Positions 1 through 9,118 of a DNA stretch of 64,000 nucleotides are shown one piece after another. The DNA lies in the NCBI GenBank assembly GCA_018663625.1, contig JABJPX010000070.1:62001-126000 (forward strand), given 5' to 3'. The notes below the pieces were generated by a model that worked only from the letters and a program-made list of their open reading frames with translations, was not told the origin of the DNA and searched no databases. A program made the translations under genes and the position numbers. Origin of the DNA: Polaribacter sp. (GTDB lineage Bacteria; Bacteroidota; Bacteroidia; Flavobacteriales; Flavobacteriaceae). Numbering within the stretch: position 1 is the first letter of the stretch; every line of letters begins with the position of its first letter.

Positions 1-632
<632 letters not shown>

Positions 633-747
633 TTATATTTACAAAACAGAATACAAAATTACTATAAAATGGTTAGAGACCCCTTATAGTTTGCAACTTT
701 TTGCCAAACAATTTAGAAAATAAGAATTCATCCAAATATTACAAATC

Positions 748-1782
748 ATGAAAATACAATACACAAAATTAAATTTCAGTAAACTTCTCATGCTTTTTGC
801 TGTGAATGCTGTGCTCATTTCATGTGGAACGTATCAGCATGCAACAATTGAGGATGGTATTTATGCAAACGAAAACGATACTAAAAGAAAGAAGAAAGTT
901 GTTGTTGTTAACGAAAGAGCTTATTCTGACTACAATGCAGATTACTTTGCGGAAGAATTAGATTTAGTTGACGAAATAAATAGTGAAGACATTTTCTTAG
1001 AGGAAGACGAATACAACACAATAGACAGTGTAAATGTATCTACTGAAGCGGAAAAAACGCTCGCTTACACACCAAATCAATCTTGGGGTAACGAAGAAAA
1101 CAACGACGTCATTATTAATATTAACTTTAGACAAGACCCATATTGGATGGGAGACGTATGGGGGTTCAACCCTTATCGATTTAATTATTGGTCTTTCAAC
1201 AGAAGACGATTTAACTATTGGGGATGGGGAAATAATTACTTTTATGGAAATGGGTGGAATAACTATTATGGATGGTCACACTTTGATCCTTTTGGATGGA
1301 ACAATAACATTTATGGTTGGAACATCTACAATAGATATAGGGGCACTAACGTAGCTTATCATAGAAGAGGACGCTACGGAAGTTATGGTAGAAGATCAAA
1401 CAATGTATTGGGAAGAAGGCAATTAAACAATTCTAGGAGCGTTGCCTACAATAATTTTACCAGAAAAAACAAAAGAAAACTACGACCTAATCGTAATACA
1501 AATACAATTCGAAATACTAGAAATACCACGAGCAACATAAAGCCAAAACCAACTAGAAGAACTAAAAAAGTTAAAAATACAAGAGCGGTTCAACCAAAAA
1601 GAACTGTTAGGACCAGAACCAAAAACACTAGAGAACCAAACAGAAACACCAGAACAACAAGAAATACAAGAAGCACGTTTCCTAGCAGCAACACAAGAAG
1701 CACTCGTTCTTCGAGTAGAAGTTTTGGAAATTCTTCATCAAGAGGTTCTTCTTCGAGAAGCTCCTCTAGAAGAAAAAACTAA
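748..1782 (+). CDS. Putative lipoprotein with W/N/Y/G-rich and Arg/Asn/Ser-rich low-complexity regions
   Basis: Function unknown. Residues 1-26 form a lipoprotein signal peptide with lipobox LISC (Cys26). An acidic stretch follows (about 50-110, with ELDLVDEINSEDIFLEEDE), then an aromatic region (about 130-200) dominated by Trp, Asn, Tyr and Gly, then a very basic tail (about 205-344) built from irregular NTR/RNT units and ending in Ser-Arg clusters. There is no cysteine beyond the lipobox. The modular charge pattern suggests an extended envelope or surface protein. It lies 37 nt before the FadL-like gene and may share the sigma-54-type promoter at 583. Lipoprotein status is well supported; the role is not. 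Confidence 0.7.
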   Translation: MKIQYTKLNFSKLLMLFAVNAVLISCGTYQHATIEDGIYANENDTKRKKKVVVVNERAYSDYNADYFAEELDLVDEINSEDIFLEEDEYNTIDSVNVSTEAEKTLAYTPNQSWGNEENNDVIININFRQDPYWMGDVWGFNPYRFNYWSFNRRRFNYWGWGNNYFYGNGWNNYYGWSHFDPFGWNNNIYGWNIYNRYRGTNVAYHRRGRYGSYGRRSNNVLGRRQLNNSRSVAYNNFTRKNKRKLRPNRNTNTIRNTRNTTSNIKPKPTRRTKKVKNTRAVQPKRTVRTRTKNTREPNRNTRTTRNTRSTFPSSNTRSTRSSSRSFGNSSSRGSSSRSSSRRKN

Positions 1783-1807
1783 ATAGTATTTATTTAAATT
1801 TAAGTTC

Positions 1808-1815
1808 TAAATTTG
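1808..1815 (+). promoter_or_regulatory. Bacteroidota -7 box (TAAATTTG) 4 nt before the FadL-like start
   Basis: TAAATTTG matches the TAnnTTTG box and ends 4 nt before the ATG at 1820. If used, transcription would begin at or next to the start codon, giving a leaderless mRNA. No clear -33 element was found. Confidence 0.4.
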
Positions 1816-1819
1816 CATA

Positions 1820-3214
1820 ATGAAGTATTTTTTTACACTAATATTTTTTATTACCGCAACATTTACAATCCAGTCTCAGTCTTTAGGCTACCAAGATTTG
1901 GCATTATTATTCTCAGGAAATGACAACAATGGATCTGCAAGATTTGTTGCAATGAGCGGTGCTTTTGGTGCTGTAGGTGGAGATATTTCTGCAATGAATA
2001 TCAATCCTGCTGGAATCGCTGTTTATAAAAACAGTGTGTTCTCTGGAAGCATTAGCACGCGAAATACGGAGGTCACTTCAACCTATTACAACAACGCAAT
2101 AACAACAGAAGAAGCCTTTTTTAATGCCTCCCAAGCGGGTGCTGTTTTCGTTTTTGAAGCACTAAATGATTCTAAATGGTCCAAATTTGCTGTTGGGTTT
2201 AATTACAGAATTACAAAGGACTTTGGTAATGGATTTTCTGCTGGAGGAAATAGCGGAATTGCAACTTTTACAGATTTTCCGTTAGACCAAAACACACCTC
2301 ACCTTGAATACAATATTAGCGAAGAACAACGTTTTAGAAGCACAATAAAAGGAGAGTTAAGTGAAATAAATATTGCGTTCTCGTCGGTGCATGAAAACAA
2401 ATTATATGCTGGTGTTGGATTGAATTTTTATGACTTAAACTTCAATCAGGAAGCGCTTTTAACAGAATTCAACAACGCTGCTACTGATGACCAAGAATTG
2501 GATATTGATTTGTACCAAGTAAATAATACTATAGGAACTGGGTTTTCTTTAAATGCGGGATTTATTTATAAAGCACATAAATTCTTTCGATTTGGTTTGG
2601 CATATCAAACACCAATATGGTTTTCAGAAATCTTACAAGACACCAACTATGGATTTGACAGCGAGAACAATATTGACGTTGGTTTTCTCCAAGGAGAAAC
2701 AACCTTCTTTACTGAAGAGGAAGCGCCATATACTGAAGCAAATGACTGGCAATACATTGCCTATCGATTAAAAACACCTAGTCATTTAACAGCAAGTGCT
2801 GCTTTTATTTTTGGTGAAAGCGGATTAATAAGCATCGACTACACAAACAAAAATTATCAAAACATAAAATTATCAGAAGGATACTTCCTGAATGAAAATC
2901 AATTTTTTCAAAACGATTTACGTGCAACCCATAATGTGAAGATTGGTACAGAATGGCGTATGGAACGACTGAGTCTAAGAGGCGGTTATCAATTTGAACA
3001 AAGTCCGCTAAAAAACGCTTCCGATTTAGAAAATACAACAGGCTATTCTTTTGGAGGAGGTTATCACTTTGGAAACAGCAAGTTTGATCTATCCTACAGT
3101 AAAAGCAACCTGAATACTGCATATGACTTCTATTCACAATTCAGCAATATAAATGCCGCAAATTTAACTACCAATAACAGTAAAATAACGGCAACACTTA
3201 CACTGAACCTGTAA
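1820..3214 (+). CDS. OmpP1/FadL/TodX-family outer membrane beta-barrel protein
   Basis: Probable outer membrane channel for hydrophobic compounds. Residues 1-19 are a signal peptide ending near QSQS. The mature start (LGYQDLALLFSGNDNNGSAR, then FVAMSGAFGAVGGDISAMNINPAG) is the typical OmpP1/FadL family opening with the NPAG motif. The rest is alternating beta-strand sequence ending with an aromatic/hydrophobic strand (KITATLTLNL). Length 464 aa fits the family. It follows the low-complexity lipoprotein closely. The substrate cannot be read from the sequence; in Bacteroidota such proteins are often merely annotated as hemin receptor or transporter. Confidence 0.8.
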   Translation: MKYFFTLIFFITATFTIQSQSLGYQDLALLFSGNDNNGSARFVAMSGAFGAVGGDISAMNINPAGIAVYKNSVFSGSISTRNTEVTSTYYNNAITTEEAFFNASQAGAVFVFEALNDSKWSKFAVGFNYRITKDFGNGFSAGGNSGIATFTDFPLDQNTPHLEYNISEEQRFRSTIKGELSEINIAFSSVHENKLYAGVGLNFYDLNFNQEALLTEFNNAATDDQELDIDLYQVNNTIGTGFSLNAGFIYKAHKFFRFGLAYQTPIWFSEILQDTNYGFDSENNIDVGFLQGETTFFTEEEAPYTEANDWQYIAYRLKTPSHLTASAAFIFGESGLISIDYTNKNYQNIKLSEGYFLNENQFFQNDLRATHNVKIGTEWRMERLSLRGGYQFEQSPLKNASDLENTTGYSFGGGYHFGNSKFDLSYSKSNLNTAYDFYSQFSNINAANLTTNNSKITATLTLNL

Positions 3215-3321
3215 AAACTACCAATAACAAAATACACTGCTTGCAGAAACTCTAAAAAAGTTGTCGCTCGCAGTGTTTTTAACTTTTACAATAAAAGAGA
3301 TTCTTATTCCCTTTTTTGCCT

Positions 3322-3329
3322 TAATTTTG
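3322..3329 (+). promoter_or_regulatory. Bacteroidota -7 box (TAATTTTG) before nifU-like gene
   Basis: TAATTTTG matches TAnnTTTG and ends 17 nt before the ATG at 3347. No convincing -33 TTG is present. Its position supports 3347 over the upstream TTG as the start. Confidence 0.4.
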
Positions 3330-3346
3330 CAATTCATTTTTTGACT

Positions 3347-4252
3347 ATGAAAAACACTGAAATTACCATACAAGAAACTTCTAATGAAAGCATTATAAAA
3401 TTTGTTAGTAATCAAATTTTAATCAATGGTGGAAGTTATGAGTTTACCAATATAGATGAAGCTAAAAACTCTTCATTAGCACAACAATTATTCTACTTAC
3501 CTTTTGTAAAAAAGGTATTCATTACGGCCAATTTTATAGCAATTCAACGTTTTGACATTGTAAAGTGGCAGGATGTCCAACAAGAAGTTGCCGAACAAAT
3601 AGAAGCATTTATCAATGATGGCAATGCGGTTGTTAATGAAGCATCTGCAACATCAAAAAAAGAAGCGATAGAAGTTTATGCAGAAGTAACACCAAATCCG
3701 GCTGTAATGAAGTTTGGTTCTAACAAAGCATTAACACAAACAGATGTTGAATATAAAAATATTGAAGAAGCAAGTAAGTCATCTCCTTTAGCCCAAGCAA
3801 TATTTACCTTTCCATTTGTAAAAGAAGTCTTTATTTCTGACAATTACATTTCTGTTACTAAATATGATATGGTCGAATGGGGTGATGTCTATCCAGAACT
3901 AAGAAGTTTTATTCGTGAATATTTAGCGGATGGAAAAACGATAATTAAAGAATTACCAACACAAGAAACATCACCAGAAGCTGTTATCGAAATTCCAAAG
4001 GTAGCTTTAGAAGGAATTTCTGCTCAAATTGTAGACATCTTAGATGAATACATAAAACCAGCAGTGGCCAGTGATGGTGGAAACATTGCTTTTAGATCTT
4101 ATGATGAAGAGCACAAAGTGGTGAGTGTAGTATTACAAGGAGCCTGCAGTGGATGTCCTTCTTCTACGGCTACTTTAAAAAGTGGTATCGAGAATTTATT
4201 GAAAGAAATGCTACCCAATATGATTAACGAAGTGATTGCTATAAACGGATAA
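3347..4252 (+). CDS. NifU family Fe-S scaffold/carrier with tandem N-terminal Nfu domains
   Basis: Iron-sulfur cluster carrier. Three domains are visible: a degenerate Nfu_N domain (about 2-95), a canonical Nfu_N domain (about 105-195, TPNPAVMKFGSNKAL), and the C-terminal NifU thioredoxin-like domain (about 210-298) with the cluster-binding CSGC motif in GACSGCPSSTATL. The two N domains align along their length (LPFVKKVFI versus FPFVKEVFI; FDIVKWQDV versus YDMVEWGDV), so this is a duplication. The ATG at 3347 is chosen over a TTG two codons upstream. It is followed 9 nt later by ubiE/menG. SufE and SufT lie elsewhere in the window. Confidence 0.88.
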   Translation: MKNTEITIQETSNESIIKFVSNQILINGGSYEFTNIDEAKNSSLAQQLFYLPFVKKVFITANFIAIQRFDIVKWQDVQQEVAEQIEAFINDGNAVVNEASATSKKEAIEVYAEVTPNPAVMKFGSNKALTQTDVEYKNIEEASKSSPLAQAIFTFPFVKEVFISDNYISVTKYDMVEWGDVYPELRSFIREYLADGKTIIKELPTQETSPEAVIEIPKVALEGISAQIVDILDEYIKPAVASDGGNIAFRSYDEEHKVVSVVLQGACSGCPSSTATLKSGIENLLKEMLPNMINEVIAING

Positions 4253-4261
4253 TTTAATATC

Positions 4262-4990
4262 ATGTCAAAAATAATAAAGCCCTATAAAGATTCTGCTCTC
4301 GGAAAAAAAGAGCAAGTTGCAAAAATGTTTGATAACATTTCTACGAATTACGACGGGTTAAACCGTGTAATTTCTTTTGGAATTGATGTAAAATGGCGCA
4401 AGAAAGTTGTTGAAATTGTTGGAAAGAACAATCCAAAACAAATTTTAGACATTGCAACTGGAACAGGAGATTTGGCTTTAATGATGGCGGATTTAAACCC
4501 AGACAGAATTGTAGGTTTAGACATCTCTACAGGCATGCTCGAAGTGGGAAAACAAAAAATTGCCAACGCAAATTTGTCCGAAAAAATTGAAATGATTGTT
4601 GGAGATTCTGAAGATATGCCTTTTGATGACGCCACTTTTGACGCCATTACGGTTTCTTTTGGTGTTCGTAATTTTGCAAATTTAGACAAGGGATTAAAAG
4701 AAATTGCTCGAGTACTAAAACCTACTGGAGTTTTGGTTATTTTAGAAACTTCCAACCCAACAAAATTTCCTTTTAAACAAGGTTATAAATTACACACGCA
4801 TCTGATACTTCCTATTATTGGCAAACTTTTTTCTAAAGACAAAGTTGCCTATTCCTATTTGTCTGAAAGTGCTAATTATTTTCCTTTTGGAGAAAAGTTC
4901 AACAATATTTTAAAGAAAAATGGGTTTACTAACTCAGAAGACAAGCCAGTAACTTTTGGGGTTGCAACAATTTATACCGCCAGTAAATAA
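4262..4990 (+). CDS. ubiE: Demethylmenaquinone methyltransferase
   Basis: Catalyses the last step of menaquinone synthesis, S-adenosylmethionine-dependent methylation of demethylmenaquinone. The 242 aa protein has the Rossmann SAM-binding motif [11 protein letters not shown], then GLDISTGML, the acidic [11 protein letters not shown] loop, and the family signatures [11 protein letters not shown] and [10 protein letters not shown]. In flavobacteria, which use menaquinone, the MenG role is expected. The stop codon overlaps the next start by one base (TAATG), so translation is probably coupled to porT. Confidence 0.95.
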   Translation: MSKIIKPYKDSALGKKEQVAKMFDNISTNYDGLNRVISFGIDVKWRKKVVEIVGKNNPKQILDIATGTGDLALMMADLNPDRIVGLDISTGMLEVGKQKIANANLSEKIEMIVGDSEDMPFDDATFDAITVSFGVRNFANLDKGLKEIARVLKPTGVLVILETSNPTKFPFKQGYKLHTHLILPIIGKLFSKDKVAYSYLSESANYFPFGEKFNNILKKNGFTNSEDKPVTFGVATIYTASK

Positions 4991-5700
4991 TGAATTTGAA
5001 GTATTTTATTTTATTTGGAATTTTTACATTCTCCTTCTCCACCTTTTCACAAAATAAACGTGTAGAAAACTTACCCACTTTCGATAAAAAAAAAATACAC
5101 TTTGGCTATTATTTGGGATTGAATCAAAATGACTTTAAGCTAAGCATTAAAAAAAATTCTTTTGGCGTTGAACCTGGTAATATTTTAGTGGAACCAACGC
5201 CGGGTTTTAATGTTGGCTTTATTATAGACCTACGTTTGCATAAAAATTTAAACCTACGTTTTGAACCCGGATTAATAAGCAATACCAAGAAAATCATCTT
5301 TAACTACTTGGACGAACCCAAAGACAGTATTAGAAAAGTGACCTCAACCTTTCTTCACGTTCCATTGGTTTTTAAAATGAGTACCGACAAGTATCGCAAC
5401 ATTCGACCATATCTACTAGCAGGTGTTTCATATGATCTAAATCTTTCCAGTAACGAAAAAAATCAAGATGATAATAATACAGGAGAATTTCGAACGGAAA
5501 CGCATAACTTCATGTATGAGTTAGGAATTGGAGTTGATATTTATCTTCATTATTTCAAGTTTTCTCCTTCAATAAGAGGTGTTTTTGCAATCAATAATGA
5601 ACTAAAATACGACAACGTTGCAAATGGTGCCAGTAAATGGACAGACCCCATTAAATTTTTAGGAACGCGGGGGCTTTTCTTAAATTTGGCATTCGAATAA
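4990..5700 (+). CDS. porT: PorT family type IX secretion protein, outer membrane beta-barrel
   Basis: PorT (SprT in Flavobacterium johnsoniae) is an outer membrane protein needed for type IX secretion and gliding. The 236 aa protein has a signal peptide (about 1-20, ending STFSQ) followed by beta-strand-rich sequence typical of the PorT/OMP beta-barrel family, with LNLRFEPGLI, FLHVPLVFKM and YLLAGVSYDLN. The start overlaps the ubiE stop by one base. The ubiE-porT-TrmH order recalls known flavobacterial synteny, which raises confidence above that of a generic beta-barrel. Identity rests on family resemblance and context. Confidence 0.82.
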   Translation: MNLKYFILFGIFTFSFSTFSQNKRVENLPTFDKKKIHFGYYLGLNQNDFKLSIKKNSFGVEPGNILVEPTPGFNVGFIIDLRLHKNLNLRFEPGLISNTKKIIFNYLDEPKDSIRKVTSTFLHVPLVFKMSTDKYRNIRPYLLAGVSYDLNLSSNEKNQDDNNTGEFRTETHNFMYELGIGVDIYLHYFKFSPSIRGVFAINNELKYDNVANGASKWTDPIKFLGTRGLFLNLAFE

Positions 5701-5723
5701 TCCTTCGATGTTTGGATTGAAGA

Positions 5724-6461
5724 CTACGAAACGCTACTTCTTTTGAATTCACTTAATAAAATAGCTGTTGCAGTAGCAACGTTTAAACTTTCTGTCTCCT
5801 GGAGTTCTCCAAACCTTGGAATTGAAATCTTATGGGACACTAGATTCCTTATGGAATCTGAAATACCGTTTGCTTCATTTCCCATAATTAACACCGCCTC
5901 TTTTGGCAGTGAAGAAGTATACACATTACTACCCTCCATATCGGCAATAAATACGGGTAGCTTTGTCGCTTTAATATACGGGTGTAAATCTGTGTAAACA
6001 ATGGAAACTCTAGTAACTGAACCCATAGAAGCTTGTACAACTTTCTGGTTAAAAGCATCTACCGTGTCTAAAGAACAAACCAATTGTATAACTCCAAACC
6101 AATCACATAAACGAATAATAGTTCCTAAATTTCCTGGATCATTTATAGCATCTAAAGCTAAAATAAGTCCATTTTCTTTTAAACTTGTTGCTGCTGGAAA
6201 TTCGAAAATTGCAAAGACCTTATTGGGCGTTTTTAACTTGCTAATTTTTTTTAGTTCTTTTTCAGAAACAACAATCACTTTATTCTTTTCAACGTTACAA
6301 ATAAAATCGTTAGTACAGAAAAGCAAATGAACTTTATAGTTGGCATCTAGAATTTCTTCAACTACTTTTACGCCTTCAGCAATAAATAATTGATGCTTTA
6401 TTCGATACTTTTTTTGCGATAAACTTGTTATCAGTTTAAGTTGATTTTTAGAAATACTCAT
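5724..6461 (-). CDS. TrmH/SpoU family RNA methyltransferase
   Basis: 2'-O-ribose methyltransferase acting on rRNA or tRNA. At 245 aa it has an N-terminal substrate-binding subdomain (FIAEGVKVVEEIL, about 25-40) and a C-terminal SPOUT trefoil-knot domain with the three family motifs: DAINDPGNLGTIIRLCDWFG (motif 1), AVLIMGNEANGIS (motif 2) and SLNVATATAILLSEF (motif 3). The exact target (for example the 23S rRNA site of RlmB) cannot be assigned. It converges on porT and is divergent from tamL. Confidence 0.88.
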   Translation of the reverse strand: MSISKNQLKLITSLSQKKYRIKHQLFIAEGVKVVEEILDANYKVHLLFCTNDFICNVEKNKVIVVSEKELKKISKLKTPNKVFAIFEFPAATSLKENGLILALDAINDPGNLGTIIRLCDWFGVIQLVCSLDTVDAFNQKVVQASMGSVTRVSIVYTDLHPYIKATKLPVFIADMEGSNVYTSSLPKEAVLIMGNEANGISDSIRNLVSHKISIPRFGELQETESLNVATATAILLSEFKRSSVS

Positions 6462-6474
6462 TAATTGATTCTAA

Positions 6475-6507
6475 TTGAAAATATACCATGGAAAAATACT
6501 ATTTTTG
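6475..6507 (+). promoter_or_regulatory. Promoter for tamL (TTG-N22-TATTTTTG)
   Basis: A TTG at 6475-6477 and TATTTTTG at 6500-6507 match the Bacteroidota -33/-7 pattern. The box lies downstream of the longest possible start (6465) and 23 nt upstream of the ATG at 6531, which supports 6531 as the real start. Confidence 0.45.
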
Positions 6508-6530
6508 AAACAAATAGTTTTGCAAACTTA

Positions 6531-9011
6531 ATGAAAAAACTCTCTCTTTTTTTCTTCCTCTTTATTCTTTTTGCTTCTTGCAACTCCACAAAGCATGTTG
6601 CCGAAAAAGAATACCTCCTCACTAAAAACTACATTTACGTTGACAGTGTGAAAAACACGAGTGGTGAACTTCAGAAATACGTTCTTCAAAAACCGAATCC
6701 GCGCTTTTTAGGTTTGCCTTTTGGCTTGTATTTTCATAATATGGGAAATCACAAAAAATCAAAAACAGCCAAAGATTGGGGTGAAAAAAACAGAGGTACT
6801 TATCATTTGATCAAAACTATATTTTCAGAAAAACAAAGTATTGCTTATGCTAACACACTTATAGGTCTTAATAATTGGCTTTTGGCATATGATAAACCTG
6901 CCATTTTAAACAAGGGAAAAATATCAAAAACGGGGAATAATCTATTGGCCTATTACAAAACTCAAGGGTATTTTGAAGCGAGTATAAAGACGGCGGTTAA
7001 TGATTCACTAAAAGCAAAAAGAGCAACTGTTGATTACTATATAAAACCTGGGAAACCTACTTTTTTAGATACGATTGCTGTAAAAATAGAATCGCTAGTT
7101 TTAGATTCAATTTATAAAAATGCTTTACAAACATCGCTTTTAAAAAAAGGCAGTCAATACAAAAATCAAACTTTCATAGACGAAGCAAAACAAGTTATAA
7201 AACTTTATAGAAATAATGGAATTTATCATTTTGCTGAAAACTATCTCGGGTTTTATGTAGACTCAACAAGAAATGATTACAAAACAAATGTAGATTTTAT
7301 TATTTCTGGAGACCGAATTATTGAAGAGAACGGCGCTTATATTAACAAGCCTTTTAAGGTACAAAAAATTAAAGACGTTTCAATAATAACAGATTATTCT
7401 TTTTTAAAAAAAGAGGAAACTCCCAAAGATACTGTCTCTTATAAAGGGATTCAATTTATTGCTTATGACAAAGTAAGATACAATCCGAAATACCTTGCGG
7501 AATCTATTTTCTTAAAACCCGGCGGTATCTATAAGGACACTTTAAGAAACTTGACAAGAAACCACTTAAAGTCACTCAAAAACTTTAAAACGACCAGTAT
7601 TAAATTTGAAGAGTTAAATGATCAGGAGTTAAAAATGAATATTCTTTTAACCCCTATTGAAAAATACACTTTGGGTTTTGAGACGGAATTGACACACTCT
7701 AATATTAGAAATATTGGTACTTCTGCAAAATTTTCTATTACAGATAGAAATGCTTTTAGAGGTGCAGAATTACTAAAAATGTCACTACTTGGTTCTTGGT
7801 TTAACTCCAACAATGGACCCGGTTGGGAATTTGGAGGAGATGTATCTGTTGAAATTCCAAGATTTGTAGCTCCTTTTGGATTGAGTAAATTAGTTCCGAA
7901 AGAAATGTCCCCGAGAACACTTTTTTCTATAGGTTCAAGTGTACAAAAAAACATTGGTCTAGACCGGCAAACTTTTACGCTGTTTTCTGATTACAAATGG
8001 CAATACAATGCTCAAAAGACCATTCAATTAGAAGTTTTTAACACACAGTATATTCAAAATCAAAATATTGACAAATACTTTAATGTTTATAGTTCTGAGT
8101 TTACAAACCTAAAGAATGTTGTTCTTGAATTAGACCCTTCTTTTGTATTTCCAGACGACGAGACATTGCCACAAGTTGCATTAAACAAAATGCGCGCCAT
8201 TGCAACTGATAATTCGCTTCAAGTAAGTAATCCAACTGAATTTAACAACAACTTAAATATTTTAAACCGGTATAATATTATTACCTCCGATTTCTTAATC
8301 CCGACCATTGCTTATTCATACACCTATAACAACCAATACAACTTTAAAGACAATCAATTTTCATTTTTTAAAGTGCGTATTGCAAATTCAGGAAATGTTT
8401 TAGGATTGCTTTCTAAAGATAAAAATGCCAATAATAAAAAAACCTTTTTAGACATTCCATTAGCACAGTATTTTAAGACAGATATTGAATATAAGAAATT
8501 TTGGGATGTAGGGAGTACCTCAGTAATCGGAATCCGTAGTTTTTTAGGTGCAATTATCACCTATGATAATTCAGCAATTCCATTTACAAAAAGTTATTTT
8601 GCAGGGGGCTCCAATGACATTCGAGCTTGGCAAACCTATGAATTGGGTCCAGGAAGAAGAAATACGGGATTAGAATATAATATCGGAAGTTTAAAATTTT
8701 TAACGAGTTTAGAGTATCGATTTGATATTGTTGCCAAACTAAAAGGAGCGATTTTTGCAGATGCTGGAAATATTTGGGACATTACCAACTCCTCTTTTGT
8801 AGACAGTGAGGCAAAATTTAACGGTTTCTCTTCATTAGGTGATTTTGCGGTTGGAACTGGTTTTGGTGTTCGTTATGATCTCAACTTTTTAATTCTTCGT
8901 TTTGATGTTGGCTTTAAAACTCACGAACCTTATTTAAAAGAAAATAAGTGGTTTAGCAACTATAATTTTTCGAGTGCAGTTTACAACGTCGGAATTAACT
9001 ACCCGTTTTAA
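6531..9011 (+). CDS. tamL: BamA/TamA-family outer membrane lipoprotein (TamL-like)
   Basis: Probable outer membrane assembly factor, the lipidated TamA homologue of Bacteroidota. The ATG at 6531 gives a perfect lipoprotein signal peptide with lipobox FASC (Cys17); starting at 6465 would bury it. POTRA-like repeats occupy roughly residues 150-380. The C-terminal half is a 16-strand Omp85 barrel with the signature KSYFAGGSNDIRAW (strand 10/L6 region, the conserved (V/I)RG-like loop) and a final aromatic strand NVGINYPF. 826 aa. TamB is not in this window. It is a monocistronic unit with its own promoter. Confidence 0.85.
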   Translation: MKKLSLFFFLFILFASCNSTKHVAEKEYLLTKNYIYVDSVKNTSGELQKYVLQKPNPRFLGLPFGLYFHNMGNHKKSKTAKDWGEKNRGTYHLIKTIFSEKQSIAYANTLIGLNNWLLAYDKPAILNKGKISKTGNNLLAYYKTQGYFEASIKTAVNDSLKAKRATVDYYIKPGKPTFLDTIAVKIESLVLDSIYKNALQTSLLKKGSQYKNQTFIDEAKQVIKLYRNNGIYHFAENYLGFYVDSTRNDYKTNVDFIISGDRIIEENGAYINKPFKVQKIKDVSIITDYSFLKKEETPKDTVSYKGIQFIAYDKVRYNPKYLAESIFLKPGGIYKDTLRNLTRNHLKSLKNFKTTSIKFEELNDQELKMNILLTPIEKYTLGFETELTHSNIRNIGTSAKFSITDRNAFRGAELLKMSLLGSWFNSNNGPGWEFGGDVSVEIPRFVAPFGLSKLVPKEMSPRTLFSIGSSVQKNIGLDRQTFTLFSDYKWQYNAQKTIQLEVFNTQYIQNQNIDKYFNVYSSEFTNLKNVVLELDPSFVFPDDETLPQVALNKMRAIATDNSLQVSNPTEFNNNLNILNRYNIITSDFLIPTIAYSYTYNNQYNFKDNQFSFFKVRIANSGNVLGLLSKDKNANNKKTFLDIPLAQYFKTDIEYKKFWDVGSTSVIGIRSFLGAIITYDNSAIPFTKSYFAGGSNDIRAWQTYELGPGRRNTGLEYNIGSLKFLTSLEYRFDIVAKLKGAIFADAGNIWDITNSSFVDSEAKFNGFSSLGDFAVGTGFGVRYDLNFLILRFDVGFKTHEPYLKENKWFSNYNFSSAVYNVGINYPF

Positions 9012-9057
9012 AGCGGTTCTTACGGGACTAAAACGTATTCGTAAACATCCTATTTTT

Positions 9058-9090
9058 TTTGAATTTTACACAAAAAAACATGTAATTTTG
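9058..9090 (+). promoter_or_regulatory. Promoter for fbaA (TTTG-N21-TAATTTTG)
   Basis: TTTG at 9058-9061 and TAATTTTG at 9083-9090, separated by 21 nt, form one of the better Bacteroidota-type promoters in the window. It predicts a leader of roughly 20-25 nt before the ATG at 9119. Confidence 0.6.
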
Positions 9091-9118
9091 TGGGCAAATA
9101 AAACTAAAAACATTTTTT

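Noticed and set aside
1034..1354. Alternative-frame open reading frame inside the lipoprotein gene
   Set aside because: Shadow frame of the repetitive coding sequence; no start context and unlike any known protein.
1820..3214. Type IX C-terminal sorting domain on exported proteins of the window
   Set aside because: None of the exported proteins ends with the expected sorting-domain pattern; the FadL-like and DUF3078 proteins end in barrel strands.
6465..6530. Upstream start of the TamL gene
   Set aside because: It would place 22 residues before a perfect lipoprotein signal peptide and lies upstream of the predicted -7 box.
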